Positions 1 to 8,370 of a stretch of 41,739 bases of DNA are shown in pieces (the stretch's first letter is position 1; each line of letters opens with the position of its first letter). Location of the stretch: contig JAKAJV010000034.1 in assembly GCA_021813585.1 (NCBI GenBank), positions 1-41,739 on the forward strand, in the 5' to 3' direction. The notes under the pieces are model-generated. The model made no database searches and was not told the origin of the DNA. It saw nothing but the letters and a program-made list of their open reading frames with translations. Origin of the DNA: Bacteroidota bacterium (GTDB taxonomy: Bacteria; Bacteroidota; Ignavibacteria; Ignavibacteriales; Ignavibacteriaceae). The position numbers were made by a program, and so were the translations under genes.

Positions 1-833
1 CCGATCTGCTGGAGTTCTCAGGCACAATTTTAAAAAAAGGAAATGAAGTTCATGATTATCAGATAAACGATAACATAATGGGTGTTATTCGTTTTGGTTC
101 ATTTACAAGCCATCTTAATATAGATTACAGGTATGTGCAAAAGCTTCCTGCCGGGTGGAACTTTGATGAAGGTGCATCGTTTATCGTTCAAGCACTTACG
201 GCTTACTATGCTGTTGTTCATCTTGGAAATGTTAGCGCAAACCAAACGGTACTAATTCATAGTGCGGCTGGCGGAGTAGGACTGTACGCGAACCGTATCG
301 CTAAAAAATATTCTGCTTACACAATAGGAACCGTGGGCAATGCTGGTAAGCTGGAGTTTCTAAAACATGAAGGCTATGATAAAATTATAGTCCGTGGAAA
401 TAACTTTAAGGAAGAATTAATAAAATCATTGGACGGCAGACCATTAGACCTGGTTATGGAAGCTATCGGCGGTAAAGTTCAAAAAATTGGATTCGAAATT
501 CTGGCACCCACCGGCAGGATGGTTATTTACGGTTTGTCCGATTATGCCACTCACGGCGCTTTCCCAAATTATATTAAGCTTGCGTATAAATATCTTACCA
601 GACCAAAAGTAGACGGCTTAACCCTTGTTGAAAATAATAAGTCGGTGCTGGGCTTTAACCTAATTTGGCTGTACGATAGGGTAGACATGCTAAAAATGTT
701 TTTAGATAAAATCTCCGCGCTTAATCTTCAGAAGCCTTATATCGGACACGTATTTAAATTTGAAAAGCTAAAGGAAGCAGTCAGATTATTCCAATCGGGA
801 AAGACCAGCGGTAAGGTAGTAGTTGAAGTGTGA
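1..833 (+). CDS. Zinc-type alcohol dehydrogenase/quinone oxidoreductase-like protein (5' end outside window)
   Basis: The reading frame is open from base 3 through the left edge, so the start lies outside the window; an internal ATG at 78 is not the true start because the upstream codons give DLLEFSGTILKKGNEV, the typical GroES-like N-domain of the medium-chain dehydrogenase/reductase family. A Rossmann nucleotide-binding motif follows (HSAAGGVGLYANRIAKKY), and the protein ends with the family's usual FKFEKLKEAVRLFQSGKTSGKVVVEV. Members of this quinone oxidoreductase/VAT-1-like branch use NADPH to reduce quinones or enones in the cytoplasm and mostly lack catalytic zinc; no zinc-ligand cluster is visible in the part present. 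The substrate cannot be inferred. A small hairpin (838-850) without a clear U-tract follows the stop. Confidence 0.85.
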   Translation, partial: DLLEFSGTILKKGNEVHDYQINDNIMGVIRFGSFTSHLNIDYRYVQKLPAGWNFDEGASFIVQALTAYYAVVHLGNVSANQTVLIHSAAGGVGLYANRIAKKYSAYTIGTVGNAGKLEFLKHEGYDKIIVRGNNFKEELIKSLDGRPLDLVMEAIGGKVQKIGFEILAPTGRMVIYGLSDYATHGAFPNYIKLAYKYLTRPKVDGLTLVENNKSVLGFNLIWLYDRVDMLKMFLDKISALNLQKPYIGHVFKFEKLKEAVRLFQSGKTSGKVVVEV

Positions 834-928
834 GAGCAACCTTCGAGGTTACTATAAGCAATTAGTTGTGAAATTTGCATAAATGCTTGTTTAATTATGT
901 TTTTAGTAATAAATTATATCAAGATAAA

Positions 929-1258
929 ATGAAGCAGCATACTATGTTAAGTGAATTAATAAAGAACCAAATAAAAGAAAGACTGTTGGAGAAATTTGAT
1001 CCGGAGAGAATTATTTTATTTGGCTCGCAGGCACGAGGTACGGCTGATAGCAGAAGCGATGTTGATTTGCTTGTTATAAGCGAATCTACAGAAGATAAAT
1101 TTAGCTTAATGGATCAGATGAGACATGCTTTGCTGCCGATAGACTATGCGTTCGATGTAATCGTTCTAACTCAAGCCGAATTTGAAAAAGATAAGAAGTA
1201 TCCCGGTACTGTTGCCCGATATGCAACGAAAGAGGGTATAATTTTGTATGAACGATGA
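929..1258 (+). CDS. MNT-type minimal nucleotidyltransferase (HEPN-MNT antitoxin type)
   Basis: A small protein with the Pol-beta-like nucleotidyltransferase signature LFGSQARGTADSRSDVDLLVI, giving the GS motif and the paired metal-binding aspartates (SDVD), with a later FDVIVL strand as probable source of the third carboxylate. In the known HEPN/MNT toxin-antitoxin family the MNT protein neutralises the HEPN RNase, in studied cases by AMPylating it. A longer frame starts with TTG at 875, but the residues before 929 have no family character; the ATG at 929 or 944 is more likely. The stop overlaps the start of the next gene (1248), the usual arrangement for this pair. The partner is truncated here, so the antitoxin may be an orphan. 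Confidence 0.8.
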   Translation: MKQHTMLSELIKNQIKERLLEKFDPERIILFGSQARGTADSRSDVDLLVISESTEDKFSLMDQMRHALLPIDYAFDVIVLTQAEFEKDKKYPGTVARYATKEGIILYER

Positions 1259-1445
1259 ACGAAAAGAACTTGAAGAACAAGTCTTCAAATGGATAGAGAT
1301 TGCAGAAGAAGATTTAATTTTAGCCAATCATACCTTTACCTTAAGTTCAAATATCCCTTACAGATTAATTTGTTATCATGCTCAGCAATGTGCAGAAAAA
1401 TATATTAAGGCTTTTCTAGTTAGTAGATTGATTGATTTCCTATAA
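1248..1445 (+). pseudogene. HEPN-domain protein, truncated
   Basis: The 65 residues match the first half of a HEPN domain: an acidic amphipathic first helix (WIEIAEEDLILANHTF) followed by the typical YHAQQCAEKYIKAFL segment. Full HEPN partners of MNT proteins are about 120-140 residues and carry an Rx4-6H RNase motif in the C-terminal half, which is absent. The frame stops just where an inverted repeat (1436-1461) begins, and no continuation of the domain is visible in another frame before the next gene at 1479. I therefore read it as a deletion or insertion scar that destroyed the toxin. The 11-bp overlap with the MNT gene is intact. Confidence 0.7.
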
Positions 1446-1461
1446 TGTATATTATAGGAAA
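1436..1461. repeat. Perfect 11-bp inverted repeat at the HEPN break point
   Basis: TTTCCTATAAT and ATTATAGGAAA flank a 4-base GTAT loop. The palindrome contains the stop codon of the truncated HEPN frame. It has no U-tract and a weak AT-rich stem, so it is not a convincing terminator; it could be a rearrangement scar or an operator for the following gene pair. Confidence 0.6.
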
Positions 1462-1478
1462 CCTAACAAGAGATAATT

Positions 1479-1757
1479 ATGAAACAAATGCCAAAGCAAT
1501 TTCAAACACTCTTTTGGGATGTAAATATTACTTCATTCAACCCGCATGAATATCCCCGGTATACTATCTGCCGTATACTGGAACTTGGCGATAAAGAAGC
1601 ATTCACATGGATGAAAGAGAATTTTTCTGAATCCCAGATTGAGGAAGTCCTTAAGACGGAGACAAGGCTTTCTCGTAAATCTGCTAACTTTTGGGCAATC
1701 ATATTCGGTGTTCCATTTCATCAAGTTGCCGCATTAAACCATGTACAAGAAGATTGA
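1479..1757 (+). CDS. DUF6922-like protein, probable antitoxin of the AbiEii-type toxin
   Basis: A 92-residue protein with LFWDVNITSFNPHEYPRYTICRILELGD near the N-terminus and RLSRKSANFWAIIFGVP at the C-terminus. I recognise this as the pattern of small proteins annotated DUF6922, which typically lie directly upstream of AbiEii-like nucleotidyltransferases. No catalytic motif is visible, which fits an antitoxin or adaptor role. AAGAG at 1467-1471 lies a few bases before the ATG as a plausible ribosome site. The next gene starts at 1759, or overlaps by 17 bp if the upstream ATG at 1741 is used, so the two are translationally coupled. The antitoxin role is inferred from gene order. Confidence 0.7.
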   Translation: MKQMPKQFQTLFWDVNITSFNPHEYPRYTICRILELGDKEAFTWMKENFSESQIEEVLKTETRLSRKSANFWAIIFGVPFHQVAALNHVQED

Positions 1758-1758
1758 A

Positions 1759-2409
1759 ATGAATACAAAGTGGCATCAAGAAATCCTTCCTTCAGATTCT
1801 CACAAGGTTTTACATGAGTTAATTTACGCGATACCACTGTCCGAGTTTTATCTCGCCGGTGGTACTGGTTTGGCTCTTCTGTATGGTCATCGTCTCTCTC
1901 GTGACTTCGATTTTTTTACTGCTCAATTGTTCGATGAAAACGCATTTATTCAGAGGTTACAAGGATTAAACGATCTCACTATCGTTGCAAAGAGCGAACA
2001 TACGGTTCACATTACCTATATGGGGCTCAAAATAAGTTTCCTTGCTTATACATATCCATTGCTGTATAAAAAGAAGCAATATCAACCGGAAGCAGATATT
2101 TCAATTAATGTTGCAGATGCAAGGGATATTGCGTGCACGAAGATTAGTGCCATCGGCAGTAGAGGAACCAAACGAGATTTTGTTGACTTGTACAAAGTTA
2201 CCCGGCAGTATTCTCTGCCGGAATTGTACAGATTGTTTCAAAAGAAGTTCTCTCTCACCCCATATAATAATGTGCATATTCTGAAATCACTCACGTACTT
2301 TGCAGATGCGGAGTTAGAACCAATGCCGGATATGCTCATCCCTCTTTCATGGGATACGGTGAAACAATTTTTTGTCTCGGAAGTTCCTAAGCTGTTGAAA
2401 GTCTTATAA
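1759..2409 (+). CDS. AbiEii/AbiGii-family nucleotidyltransferase toxin
   Basis: Contains FYLAGGTGLALLYGHRLSRDFDFF, the hallmark of AbiEii-type nucleotidyltransferases: the GG-T loop and the DFD metal-binding pair. A downstream ARDIACTKISAIGSRGTKRDFVDLYKV segment is the conserved helix with K and D residues of the same family. In characterised type IV systems AbiEii transfers nucleotides (to tRNA in studied homologues) and halts growth during phage attack. About 216 residues is a normal size for single-domain members. An in-frame ATG at 1741 adds six residues; the ATG at 1759 is preferred because AAGAAG lies at proper spacing before it. Its cognate antitoxin is probably the preceding DUF6922-like gene. 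Confidence 0.8.
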   Translation: MNTKWHQEILPSDSHKVLHELIYAIPLSEFYLAGGTGLALLYGHRLSRDFDFFTAQLFDENAFIQRLQGLNDLTIVAKSEHTVHITYMGLKISFLAYTYPLLYKKKQYQPEADISINVADARDIACTKISAIGSRGTKRDFVDLYKVTRQYSLPELYRLFQKKFSLTPYNNVHILKSLTYFADAELEPMPDMLIPLSWDTVKQFFVSEVPKLLKVL

Positions 2410-2475
2410 GTCCAATATAAAAGCTGCCCGCTTTCGCCATATCTATAAGCCATCCTTAAATATATTTACATCTAA

Positions 2476-2489
2476 TTGACTTAAGTCAA
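2476..2489. promoter_or_regulatory. Crp/Fnr-type operator palindrome upstream of the NO-reductase operon
   Basis: TTGACTTAAGTCAA is a perfect 14-bp palindrome of the form TTGAC-N4-GTCAA, the half-site layout used by Fnr/Dnr/NnrR/HcpR-family regulators. A TATGAT hexamer at 2509-2514 puts a likely transcription start near 2521, so the palindrome is centred about 39 bp upstream, close to the -41.5 position of class II activation. Regulation by nitric oxide or low oxygen is inferred from the downstream genes. Confidence 0.6.
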
Positions 2490-2543
2490 GGATTATGTAG
2501 CCTGAACATATGATTTTAATTGCGTAAAAAAGGAGAATTAGAG

Positions 2544-3131
2544 ATGAAAACTTTATCATTAAAATTATTCACCCGCATTCTATTCGTTTTATTCTTTCTT
2601 ACTTCAATTAATATTTTTGCTCATTGCGACGGCTTAGACGGACCTGTTGTTAAAGCAGCAAAGAAAGCTTTGGAAACCAATAATGTTAATCTCGCTTTAA
2701 TATGGGTTGATCAAAAAGACGAGAACATAATTAAAGATGCTTTCATTAAAACAATGAAGGTAAGAAAATTAAATAAGGATGCGCAGCAATTAGCGGACTA
2801 TTACTTTTTCGAAACGTTAGTCCGGATACACAGACAAGGCGAAGGCGAGCCTTATACCGGATTAAAACCTGCAGGCAGAGATTTAGGTCCGGTTATTCCT
2901 GCCGCTGATTTATCTATAGAGAAAAATTCTTTCGAGCCGATTCAAAGTGTTTTCTTAAAAGCAGGCAAACCCACAGAGGAGATTCAAATTTTGTTTACCA
3001 AAGTAATGAATCTAAAAAATTATGACCCCAACGATGTTGATGCCGGTAGAAAATACGTAAAAGCTTATGTTGCATTTCTTCATAATGGTGAAGAAATATA
3101 TGGGATGGTTTCAGACGATGAAAAAAATTAG
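2544..3131 (+). CDS. DUF6448-like exported protein
   Basis: An N-terminal signal peptide (hydrophobic FTRILFVLFFLTSINIFA) is followed by HCDGLDGPVVKAAKKALETN, the start of the mature domain I recognise from DUF6448-type proteins, along with YFFETLVRIHRQGEGEPYTGLKPAG and NYDPNDVDAGRKYVKAYVAFLH. Several histidines and acidic residues are conserved in this family, but its function is unknown. The start at 2544 is chosen because AAGGAG at 2528-2533 lies before it; a longer TTG-initiated frame from 2520 is not needed. The gene lies 65 bp before NO reductase, behind a Crp/Fnr-type operator, which suggests a role in the periplasmic nitric-oxide or nitrosative stress response. Confidence 0.75.
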   Translation: MKTLSLKLFTRILFVLFFLTSINIFAHCDGLDGPVVKAAKKALETNNVNLALIWVDQKDENIIKDAFIKTMKVRKLNKDAQQLADYYFFETLVRIHRQGEGEPYTGLKPAGRDLGPVIPAADLSIEKNSFEPIQSVFLKAGKPTEEIQILFTKVMNLKNYDPNDVDAGRKYVKAYVAFLHNGEEIYGMVSDDEKN

Positions 3132-3144
3132 AAGGAATAAGTAA

Positions 3145-3186
3145 AATGAACTTTTCAAATCCCAAATTATTAAAGAAAGTTGAATA
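3145..3186 (+). CDS. Very short ORF in the norZ leader
   Basis: A 13-codon frame (MNFSNPKLLKKVE) lies between the DUF6448-like gene and norZ, with GAAGGA a few bases upstream and its stop 10 bases before the norZ ATG. It may be a leader peptide, a remnant of a displaced gene start, or chance. No homology can be claimed at this length. Confidence 0.2.
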
Positions 3187-3196
3187 AGGAAAAACC

Positions 3197-5413
3197 ATGA
3201 AAAAATATTGGATACCGTTTATAGCGGTAATTGTAATTTCATTTACTGTTTTAATCTGGGTTGGAACAAAAATATACCAGCAGGCTCCGCCAATTCCGGA
3301 TAAAGTTATTTCTGAAGGAGGAAAAATAATCTTTACCAGGGAAGATATAGAAGCCGGACAAAATGTTTGGCAGGCAATGGGCGGAATGGAAACCGGCTCT
3401 GTGTGGGGACACGGAAGCTATGTGGCGCCCGATTGGACGGCGGATTGGCTGCATCGCGAGGCTGTCTTCGTTTTGAACAACTGGGCTCAAAATCAGTTTG
3501 GTAAGAATTACCAAAACCTTTCAGTCGAACAAGCAGGCGCTTTGAAGTCCGGGCTTCAGTCAATGTATCGGAAAAATACTTATGATAAATCAACGAGAAG
3601 TATCTTAATTGACTCTGTGCGAGCATTAGCTGTAGAGAGCAATTTACAATACTATGCAAATCTTTTTACTCAAGGGCGAAATGCATATGCAATTCGACCC
3701 AATACACTTTGCGATCCTGCGAAGCTGAAGGAACTTGGTGCATTCTTCTTCTGGACATCCTGGGCGGCTTCTACAGACAGACCAAACGAAGAAATAACAT
3801 ACACCAGCAACTGGCCTCATGAAGAATTAGTCGGCAATAAGCCTACCGGTGATTCAATTGTTTGGACCGGGGTAAGTATAATTTTACTGCTGGCAGGAAT
3901 CGGCGGAATGGTGTGGTATTATGCATCCAGAGAAAGACAGCATCCCGACAGCGAAGCTCCTTCTAATGATCCTCTGCTTGGTTCTGTTTTAACTGCCTCG
4001 CAGAAATCTGTTATAAAATATTTTTGGGTAGTTACAGGTTTGCTTCTTCTTCAAATATTAATGGGAGTAATAACCGCTCATTATGGAGTAGAAGGCAACG
4101 GGTTTTACGGTATACCGATTTCCAAAATTTTACCTTATACAATTACAAGGACATGGCATCTTCAGCTTGGAATTTTTTGGATTGCAACTGCATGGCTTGC
4201 TGCAGGCTTGTACATTGGTCCTGCAGTTAGCGGCGTTGAGCCTAAAGGACAAAAGCTGGGTGTAAATATTTTATTCGGCGCTTTGGTAGTTGTCGTACTC
4301 GGCTCAATGGCAGGCGAGTGGCTTAGCGTAATGAATATATTGCCTTCAAAAGATTGGTTCCTGTTCGGACACAGCGGCTACGAATACATCGACCTCGGGC
4401 GCTTCTTCCAGGCTGCTTTGCTAATAGGTCTTCTCCTTTGGCTGTTCTTAATGGTGCGCGCTATAAAGCCGGCATTAAAAAACAATAAAGATCAAAAGCA
4501 GATACTTACTTTATTCCTTGTTTCCAGCATTGCTATTGCGTTGTTTTACGCTGCGGCTTTAATGTACGGCAAGCATACAAATTTATCTATTGCCGAATAC
4601 TGGAGATGGTGGGTCGTTCACCTCTGGGTAGAAGGATTCTTCGAAGTATTTGCTACAGTGGTCATAGCATTTCTGTTTGCAAGACTTAAACTGGTCAGCT
4701 TAAAAACCGCAGGACAGGCAACGGTATTTGCATCTACAATATTTCTGTCGGGCGGTATAATAGGTACGCTTCATCATTTATATTTTTCTGGAACCCCGAC
4801 TGTTGTACTGGCTTTAGGTTCCGTATTTAGTGCGCTAGAAGTTGTTCCGCTTATCTTTGTAGGATTTGAAGCCTGGGAAAATATCAGACTGTCAAGGACA
4901 AGAGATTGGGTACGGAAATATAAATGGCCGATTTATTATTTCGTCGCAGTTGCCTTTTGGAATACGGTTGGTGCCGGTCTCTTTGGCTTTATGATCAACC
5001 CGCCGATAGCACTTTATTATATGCAGGGATTAAACACAACACCCGTCCACGGGCATGCGGCGCTATTCGGCGTTTACGGTATGCTCGGCATCGGGCTTAT
5101 GCTTTTTACTCTGCGTGCCAGCAAGCCTGAAATTACCTGGAGTGAGAAGCCTTTAAAATATTCTTTCTGGGGTATTAACTTCGGATTGTTTGCTATGGTT
5201 ACGTTCAGTCTTCTTCCGGTCGGCTTAATGCAAACGTGGGCTTCGGTGCAGTACGGCTACTGGTATGCTAGAAGCGCAGAGTTTCTCCAGAGCAGTACAA
5301 TGGAAACTCTTAGATGGATGCGCGCTTTCGGTGATACTATCTTCGCAGTAGGCGTGGTAATTCTCGTCTATTTTGTATTTAATATTTCATTTAAGATTTA
5401 TAAACAAAAATAA
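3197..5413 (+). CDS. norZ: Quinol-dependent nitric oxide reductase (single-subunit NorB/NorZ type)
   Basis: 738 residues, the size of single-chain quinol NO reductases, which fuse a NorC-like periplasmic N-terminal domain to the haem-copper-oxidase-like NorB core. They reduce 2 NO to N2O at a haem/non-haem iron centre in the inner membrane. The N-terminus has one membrane anchor, then the qNOR signature GQNVWQAMGGMETGSVWGHG and DWTADWLHREA. The core has about 12-13 hydrophobic helices with histidine-bearing segments WVVHLWVEGFFEVF, GTLHHLYFSG and HGHAALFGVYG, which carry metal ligands and the conserved glutamate. The N-domain shows no CxxCH haem c motif, which separates it from cNOR. It follows the DUF6448-like gene in one probable operon and ends before a strong terminator. 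Confidence 0.95.
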   Translation: MKKYWIPFIAVIVISFTVLIWVGTKIYQQAPPIPDKVISEGGKIIFTREDIEAGQNVWQAMGGMETGSVWGHGSYVAPDWTADWLHREAVFVLNNWAQNQFGKNYQNLSVEQAGALKSGLQSMYRKNTYDKSTRSILIDSVRALAVESNLQYYANLFTQGRNAYAIRPNTLCDPAKLKELGAFFFWTSWAASTDRPNEEITYTSNWPHEELVGNKPTGDSIVWTGVSIILLLAGIGGMVWYYASRERQHPDSEAPSNDPLLGSVLTASQKSVIKYFWVVTGLLLLQILMGVITAHYGVEGNGFYGIPISKILPYTITRTWHLQLGIFWIATAWLAAGLYIGPAVSGVEPKGQKLGVNILFGALVVVVLGSMAGEWLSVMNILPSKDWFLFGHSGYEYIDLGRFFQAALLIGLLLWLFLMVRAIKPALKNNKDQKQILTLFLVSSIAIALFYAAALMYGKHTNLSIAEYWRWWVVHLWVEGFFEVFATVVIAFLFARLKLVSLKTAGQATVFASTIFLSGGIIGTLHHLYFSGTPTVVLALGSVFSALEVVPLIFVGFEAWENIRLSRTRDWVRKYKWPIYYFVAVAFWNTVGAGLFGFMINPPIALYYMQGLNTTPVHGHAALFGVYGMLGIGLMLFTLRASKPEITWSEKPLKYSFWGINFGLFAMVTFSLLPVGLMQTWASVQYGYWYARSAEFLQSSTMETLRWMRAFGDTIFAVGVVILVYFVFNISFKIYKQK

Positions 5414-5421
5414 TATGATTA

Positions 5422-5453
5422 TTAGTCATGGCTAATTTTTTAGCCATGACTAA
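5422..5453. terminator. Bidirectional terminator between convergent norZ and the T9SS protein gene
   Basis: A perfect 14-bp stem, TTAGTCATGGCTAA paired with TTAGCCATGACTAA around a TTTT loop, followed by AAATTTCTTTCC on the plus strand. It sits between two convergent genes, so it probably ends transcription from both sides. Confidence 0.8.
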
Positions 5454-5514
5454 ATTTCTTTCCCCATCTTCATCCCTGTAAAAATAGTCCGGGATAAAAG
5501 TCAAACTCGGATTG

Positions 5515-8259
5515 CTATTTCAGCAGCGTCATCTTTTTGTTTGCTGTAAAATTCCCCGAATGAATTCTGTATATATAAACTCCGCTTGCCAGGCCGGATG
5601 CGTTGAAGCTTATATTGTAAGTGCCTCTTGCTTGATATTGATTTACCAAGGTATTAACCAGGTTGCCGAGTACATCGTAAACCTTAAGCGTTACATAGCT
5701 GTTTGCTGAAAGCTGATAGCTGATTGCTGTTGACGGATTGAAGGGGTTAGGATAGTTTTGAGATAGAGAATATTCTACAGGTAAGCTTGAATTATCATTT
5801 TGTATGCCTGTTACTGTATAATTGTAACTATAAACTCCGCCTCCGAATGTCCCTGCGATTACAGTACCGTCTAGATTTCTTACGTCTATCGCTTCAACAT
5901 CTAAATTGCCTATGCTGCTGCTGCCTTGCTGAATCCATTGAGTTGACATCCCGTTCAGCTGCGTTGCAGCATAGAGACCGGTGGTGGTTCCGGCCAAATA
6001 AATATCATTCTGCCCGACCTGCAGGATGGCAACGGTTCTAACTGAGGGTCCGTTACCTGAGCCGTCCGGGTTTTGCTCAAGGTTGCCGCCAACCGACTGC
6101 CAATCCTTTCCGCCGTCGGTTGAATAGAACAAACTAAGTACATTATAGTTTGAAAATGCTACCAGAACTTTTTGTTCGTCCTGGGGATCGGTTGCAATAG
6201 CCGTAACATAAGCCCCTTGAGGAAAGCTTTGCCCGGTAACGTCGTTTACAGAATAATTGTTTGTAAGAATATTATCTATCCTAAATACTTTTCCGTTGTC
6301 GGTTCCGTAATATAAAAGATGATTTGCAGTATGCGAAGTGCCGAACGCGGAAACATTCCCTGCAGTTGTGTCGATATTTAAATCAATCCAGCCTGCTGTC
6401 GGGTCTCCCGTTCCCATCGGTATAGAAGGCACGTTAAAGTTTATCCAGATGTGAGTACCGGCCGCCAGGTACATTATGTTTGTATTGGAAGGCTCCAGCA
6501 CATACGGAGTGGTAAACATAAATCCGCTTGCGCCTTGCGGCTGTATAAAAGCCTCTTGCGGATCGTTCATCGTGCCCCGGTAAATAGCGCCGTTCTGCAC
6601 CGAGTAATAGAAATATTGAAAATTATTTGCAACGGCAGAAATGTTGCCGTCTCCTCCGCCCGGCAAAACCATCCATGAAGTATTAGGACCGGCAGCTGTA
6701 TCAACCATATTCCCGTTATCCTGCATACCGCCGACAATATAAGGTGAATTTGTAGCATGATCTATAGCTACCGAATAAAACTGGGTTGTAACAAAACCGT
6801 TATTTAAGCTTATCCAATCCACTGTGGGTGCAGTAATATCGTTTGTTACGCTCAATCCGCCGTCGTTAGCAGAATAAAGTACCTTGCTGTTTGAAGGAAG
6901 AAAGAATAAGTCATGTTCGTCCGGGTGCTGATTTGGATAACTGGAAATGTCGTTAACGGTAGAATATCCGCCTATCCAATCGGTTGAATCTAACTGTGTT
7001 GCAAAGCCGTTGGTAGTTCTGTATAAGTTTGTTCCACCGATTAACACAAAGTTTTTATCGTCCGGTTTAACTTTTATAACCATGTCGTAGCCGCCTTGAG
7101 ATGAGTATCCTCCAACTTTCCCGTTCCATGAAGGTAGGTTGTTTGTTAAGTCGGTCCATTGCTGGCTTGAAGCATCGTACTTCCATAAGCTGTGGTAGTC
7201 ATTGGTTCCGTCCTGCGGGTCGCCCGGCATGCCGGTGTTTGGAGTATTGGCAAGCAGATACAGAATATTCTTATCTGTCGGCGCCGAAGCAATTATCATC
7301 CTGGCGTAAACACTGGGAAAGCCTGAAGGTGTAATATCCGTCCAGTTTATTCCGTCGTTCGAATGCCAGACACCCTGCACATTTCCGTTTGATAGAACCG
7401 CATAAACATCTCCTCCGCTTGTTACCTCAACATCCGAATATGTTGAATTGTTTTGATTCGAGCCTAGTACAGCATTCCAGGAATTGCCGCCGTCCGATGA
7501 TCTGTAAATAGCGCCTTGAGCAGCTGCATAAATTATATCTGCCGAATAATTCGTAGTATCTAAAGCAATCTTCCAAATAATTTGAAGCGGGCTGATGAAT
7601 TGGTTCGGAGAATTAGTTGCGGTCGATTGAAGCAGTGTCCATGTTTGACCGTCGTCCGTAGATTTAAAGATGCCGTTGCCCATTAGCTCGCCGTTGCCTG
7701 TACCTAAAATGGTTAAATTCGAATGTCCCTCGCCTGTTGCGTAATACCAGGTATTTGTTTTCCCGTTTCTGGTATCCTGCACAACGCAGGAAACGCTTTG
7801 AAGCACCTGAGGGTCGCTTACCTTTGTCCACGACAATCCTTTATCGGTCGATCTCCACATTCCTCCGGAAGCGCCGCCCGCCAGTAAAATGTTAGGATTG
7901 GTGATATCGGCGGCTAAAGCTCTAGAGCGGCCGCCTTGGTTATAGGGGCCTCTTAATTGCCAGTTCGATGTAGTGATTTTTACACCTGATTTTTTTAGAG
8001 AATTCGTCATGTCTGTCGGCAGTGTACGGGCATACTTCAGCTCTAGCCTTCTTATATCCGGCGGGATAGAATTGGTCAGAGGATCCCGTGTCCTTGTAAA
8101 TTCCCAAGCCATTCTGGACGACAGGTCTTCTTTCGGTGCAGAATTGAACTGTATAATTTGATTTGCTATGCCTTTTTTTAATCCGGTTTGTGCCAAAGCT
8201 TTATTACCGAAAGAAAAGGCTTCAATTAAAAGAATAAAAAAGCAAGTAAACTTTTTCAT
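5515..8259 (-). CDS. Secreted BNR/sortilin-type beta-propeller protein with type IX sorting domain
   Basis: 914 residues. A signal peptide (CFFILLIEAFSFGNKALAQ) is followed by many repeats of the sialidase/BNR Asp-box kind (STDKGLSWTKV, STDDGQTWTLL, SSDGGNSWNAV, STDGGKDWQSV), which fold as blades of seven- or ten-bladed beta-propellers in VPS10/photosystem-stability-factor-like proteins. The last 85 residues are a type A type IX secretion sorting domain (SLSQNYPNPFNPST, GNLVNTLV, SGVYIYRI), which directs export and surface anchoring in Bacteroidota and Ignavibacteria. AGGAG lies just before the ATG. No glycosidase catalytic residues could be assigned, so the role is probably binding or scaffolding at the cell surface. 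It appears monocistronic and ends at the shared terminator. Confidence 0.9.
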   Translation of the reverse strand: MKKFTCFFILLIEAFSFGNKALAQTGLKKGIANQIIQFNSAPKEDLSSRMAWEFTRTRDPLTNSIPPDIRRLELKYARTLPTDMTNSLKKSGVKITTSNWQLRGPYNQGGRSRALAADITNPNILLAGGASGGMWRSTDKGLSWTKVSDPQVLQSVSCVVQDTRNGKTNTWYYATGEGHSNLTILGTGNGELMGNGIFKSTDDGQTWTLLQSTATNSPNQFISPLQIIWKIALDTTNYSADIIYAAAQGAIYRSSDGGNSWNAVLGSNQNNSTYSDVEVTSGGDVYAVLSNGNVQGVWHSNDGINWTDITPSGFPSVYARMIIASAPTDKNILYLLANTPNTGMPGDPQDGTNDYHSLWKYDASSQQWTDLTNNLPSWNGKVGGYSSQGGYDMVIKVKPDDKNFVLIGGTNLYRTTNGFATQLDSTDWIGGYSTVNDISSYPNQHPDEHDLFFLPSNSKVLYSANDGGLSVTNDITAPTVDWISLNNGFVTTQFYSVAIDHATNSPYIVGGMQDNGNMVDTAAGPNTSWMVLPGGGDGNISAVANNFQYFYYSVQNGAIYRGTMNDPQEAFIQPQGASGFMFTTPYVLEPSNTNIMYLAAGTHIWINFNVPSIPMGTGDPTAGWIDLNIDTTAGNVSAFGTSHTANHLLYYGTDNGKVFRIDNILTNNYSVNDVTGQSFPQGAYVTAIATDPQDEQKVLVAFSNYNVLSLFYSTDGGKDWQSVGGNLEQNPDGSGNGPSVRTVAILQVGQNDIYLAGTTTGLYAATQLNGMSTQWIQQGSSSIGNLDVEAIDVRNLDGTVIAGTFGGGVYSYNYTVTGIQNDNSSLPVEYSLSQNYPNPFNPSTAISYQLSANSYVTLKVYDVLGNLVNTLVNQYQARGTYNISFNASGLASGVYIYRIHSGNFTANKKMTLLK

Positions 8260-8370
8260 TTCACTCCTGTTTATTTTTTTTAGAAAATAGTTTTATTTGA
8301 AATTCAGACAGAGAACCGGACCGGTAACCGGCGATAAAATTTATTTTGGCCGTTAATAACTGTTTGCTTT

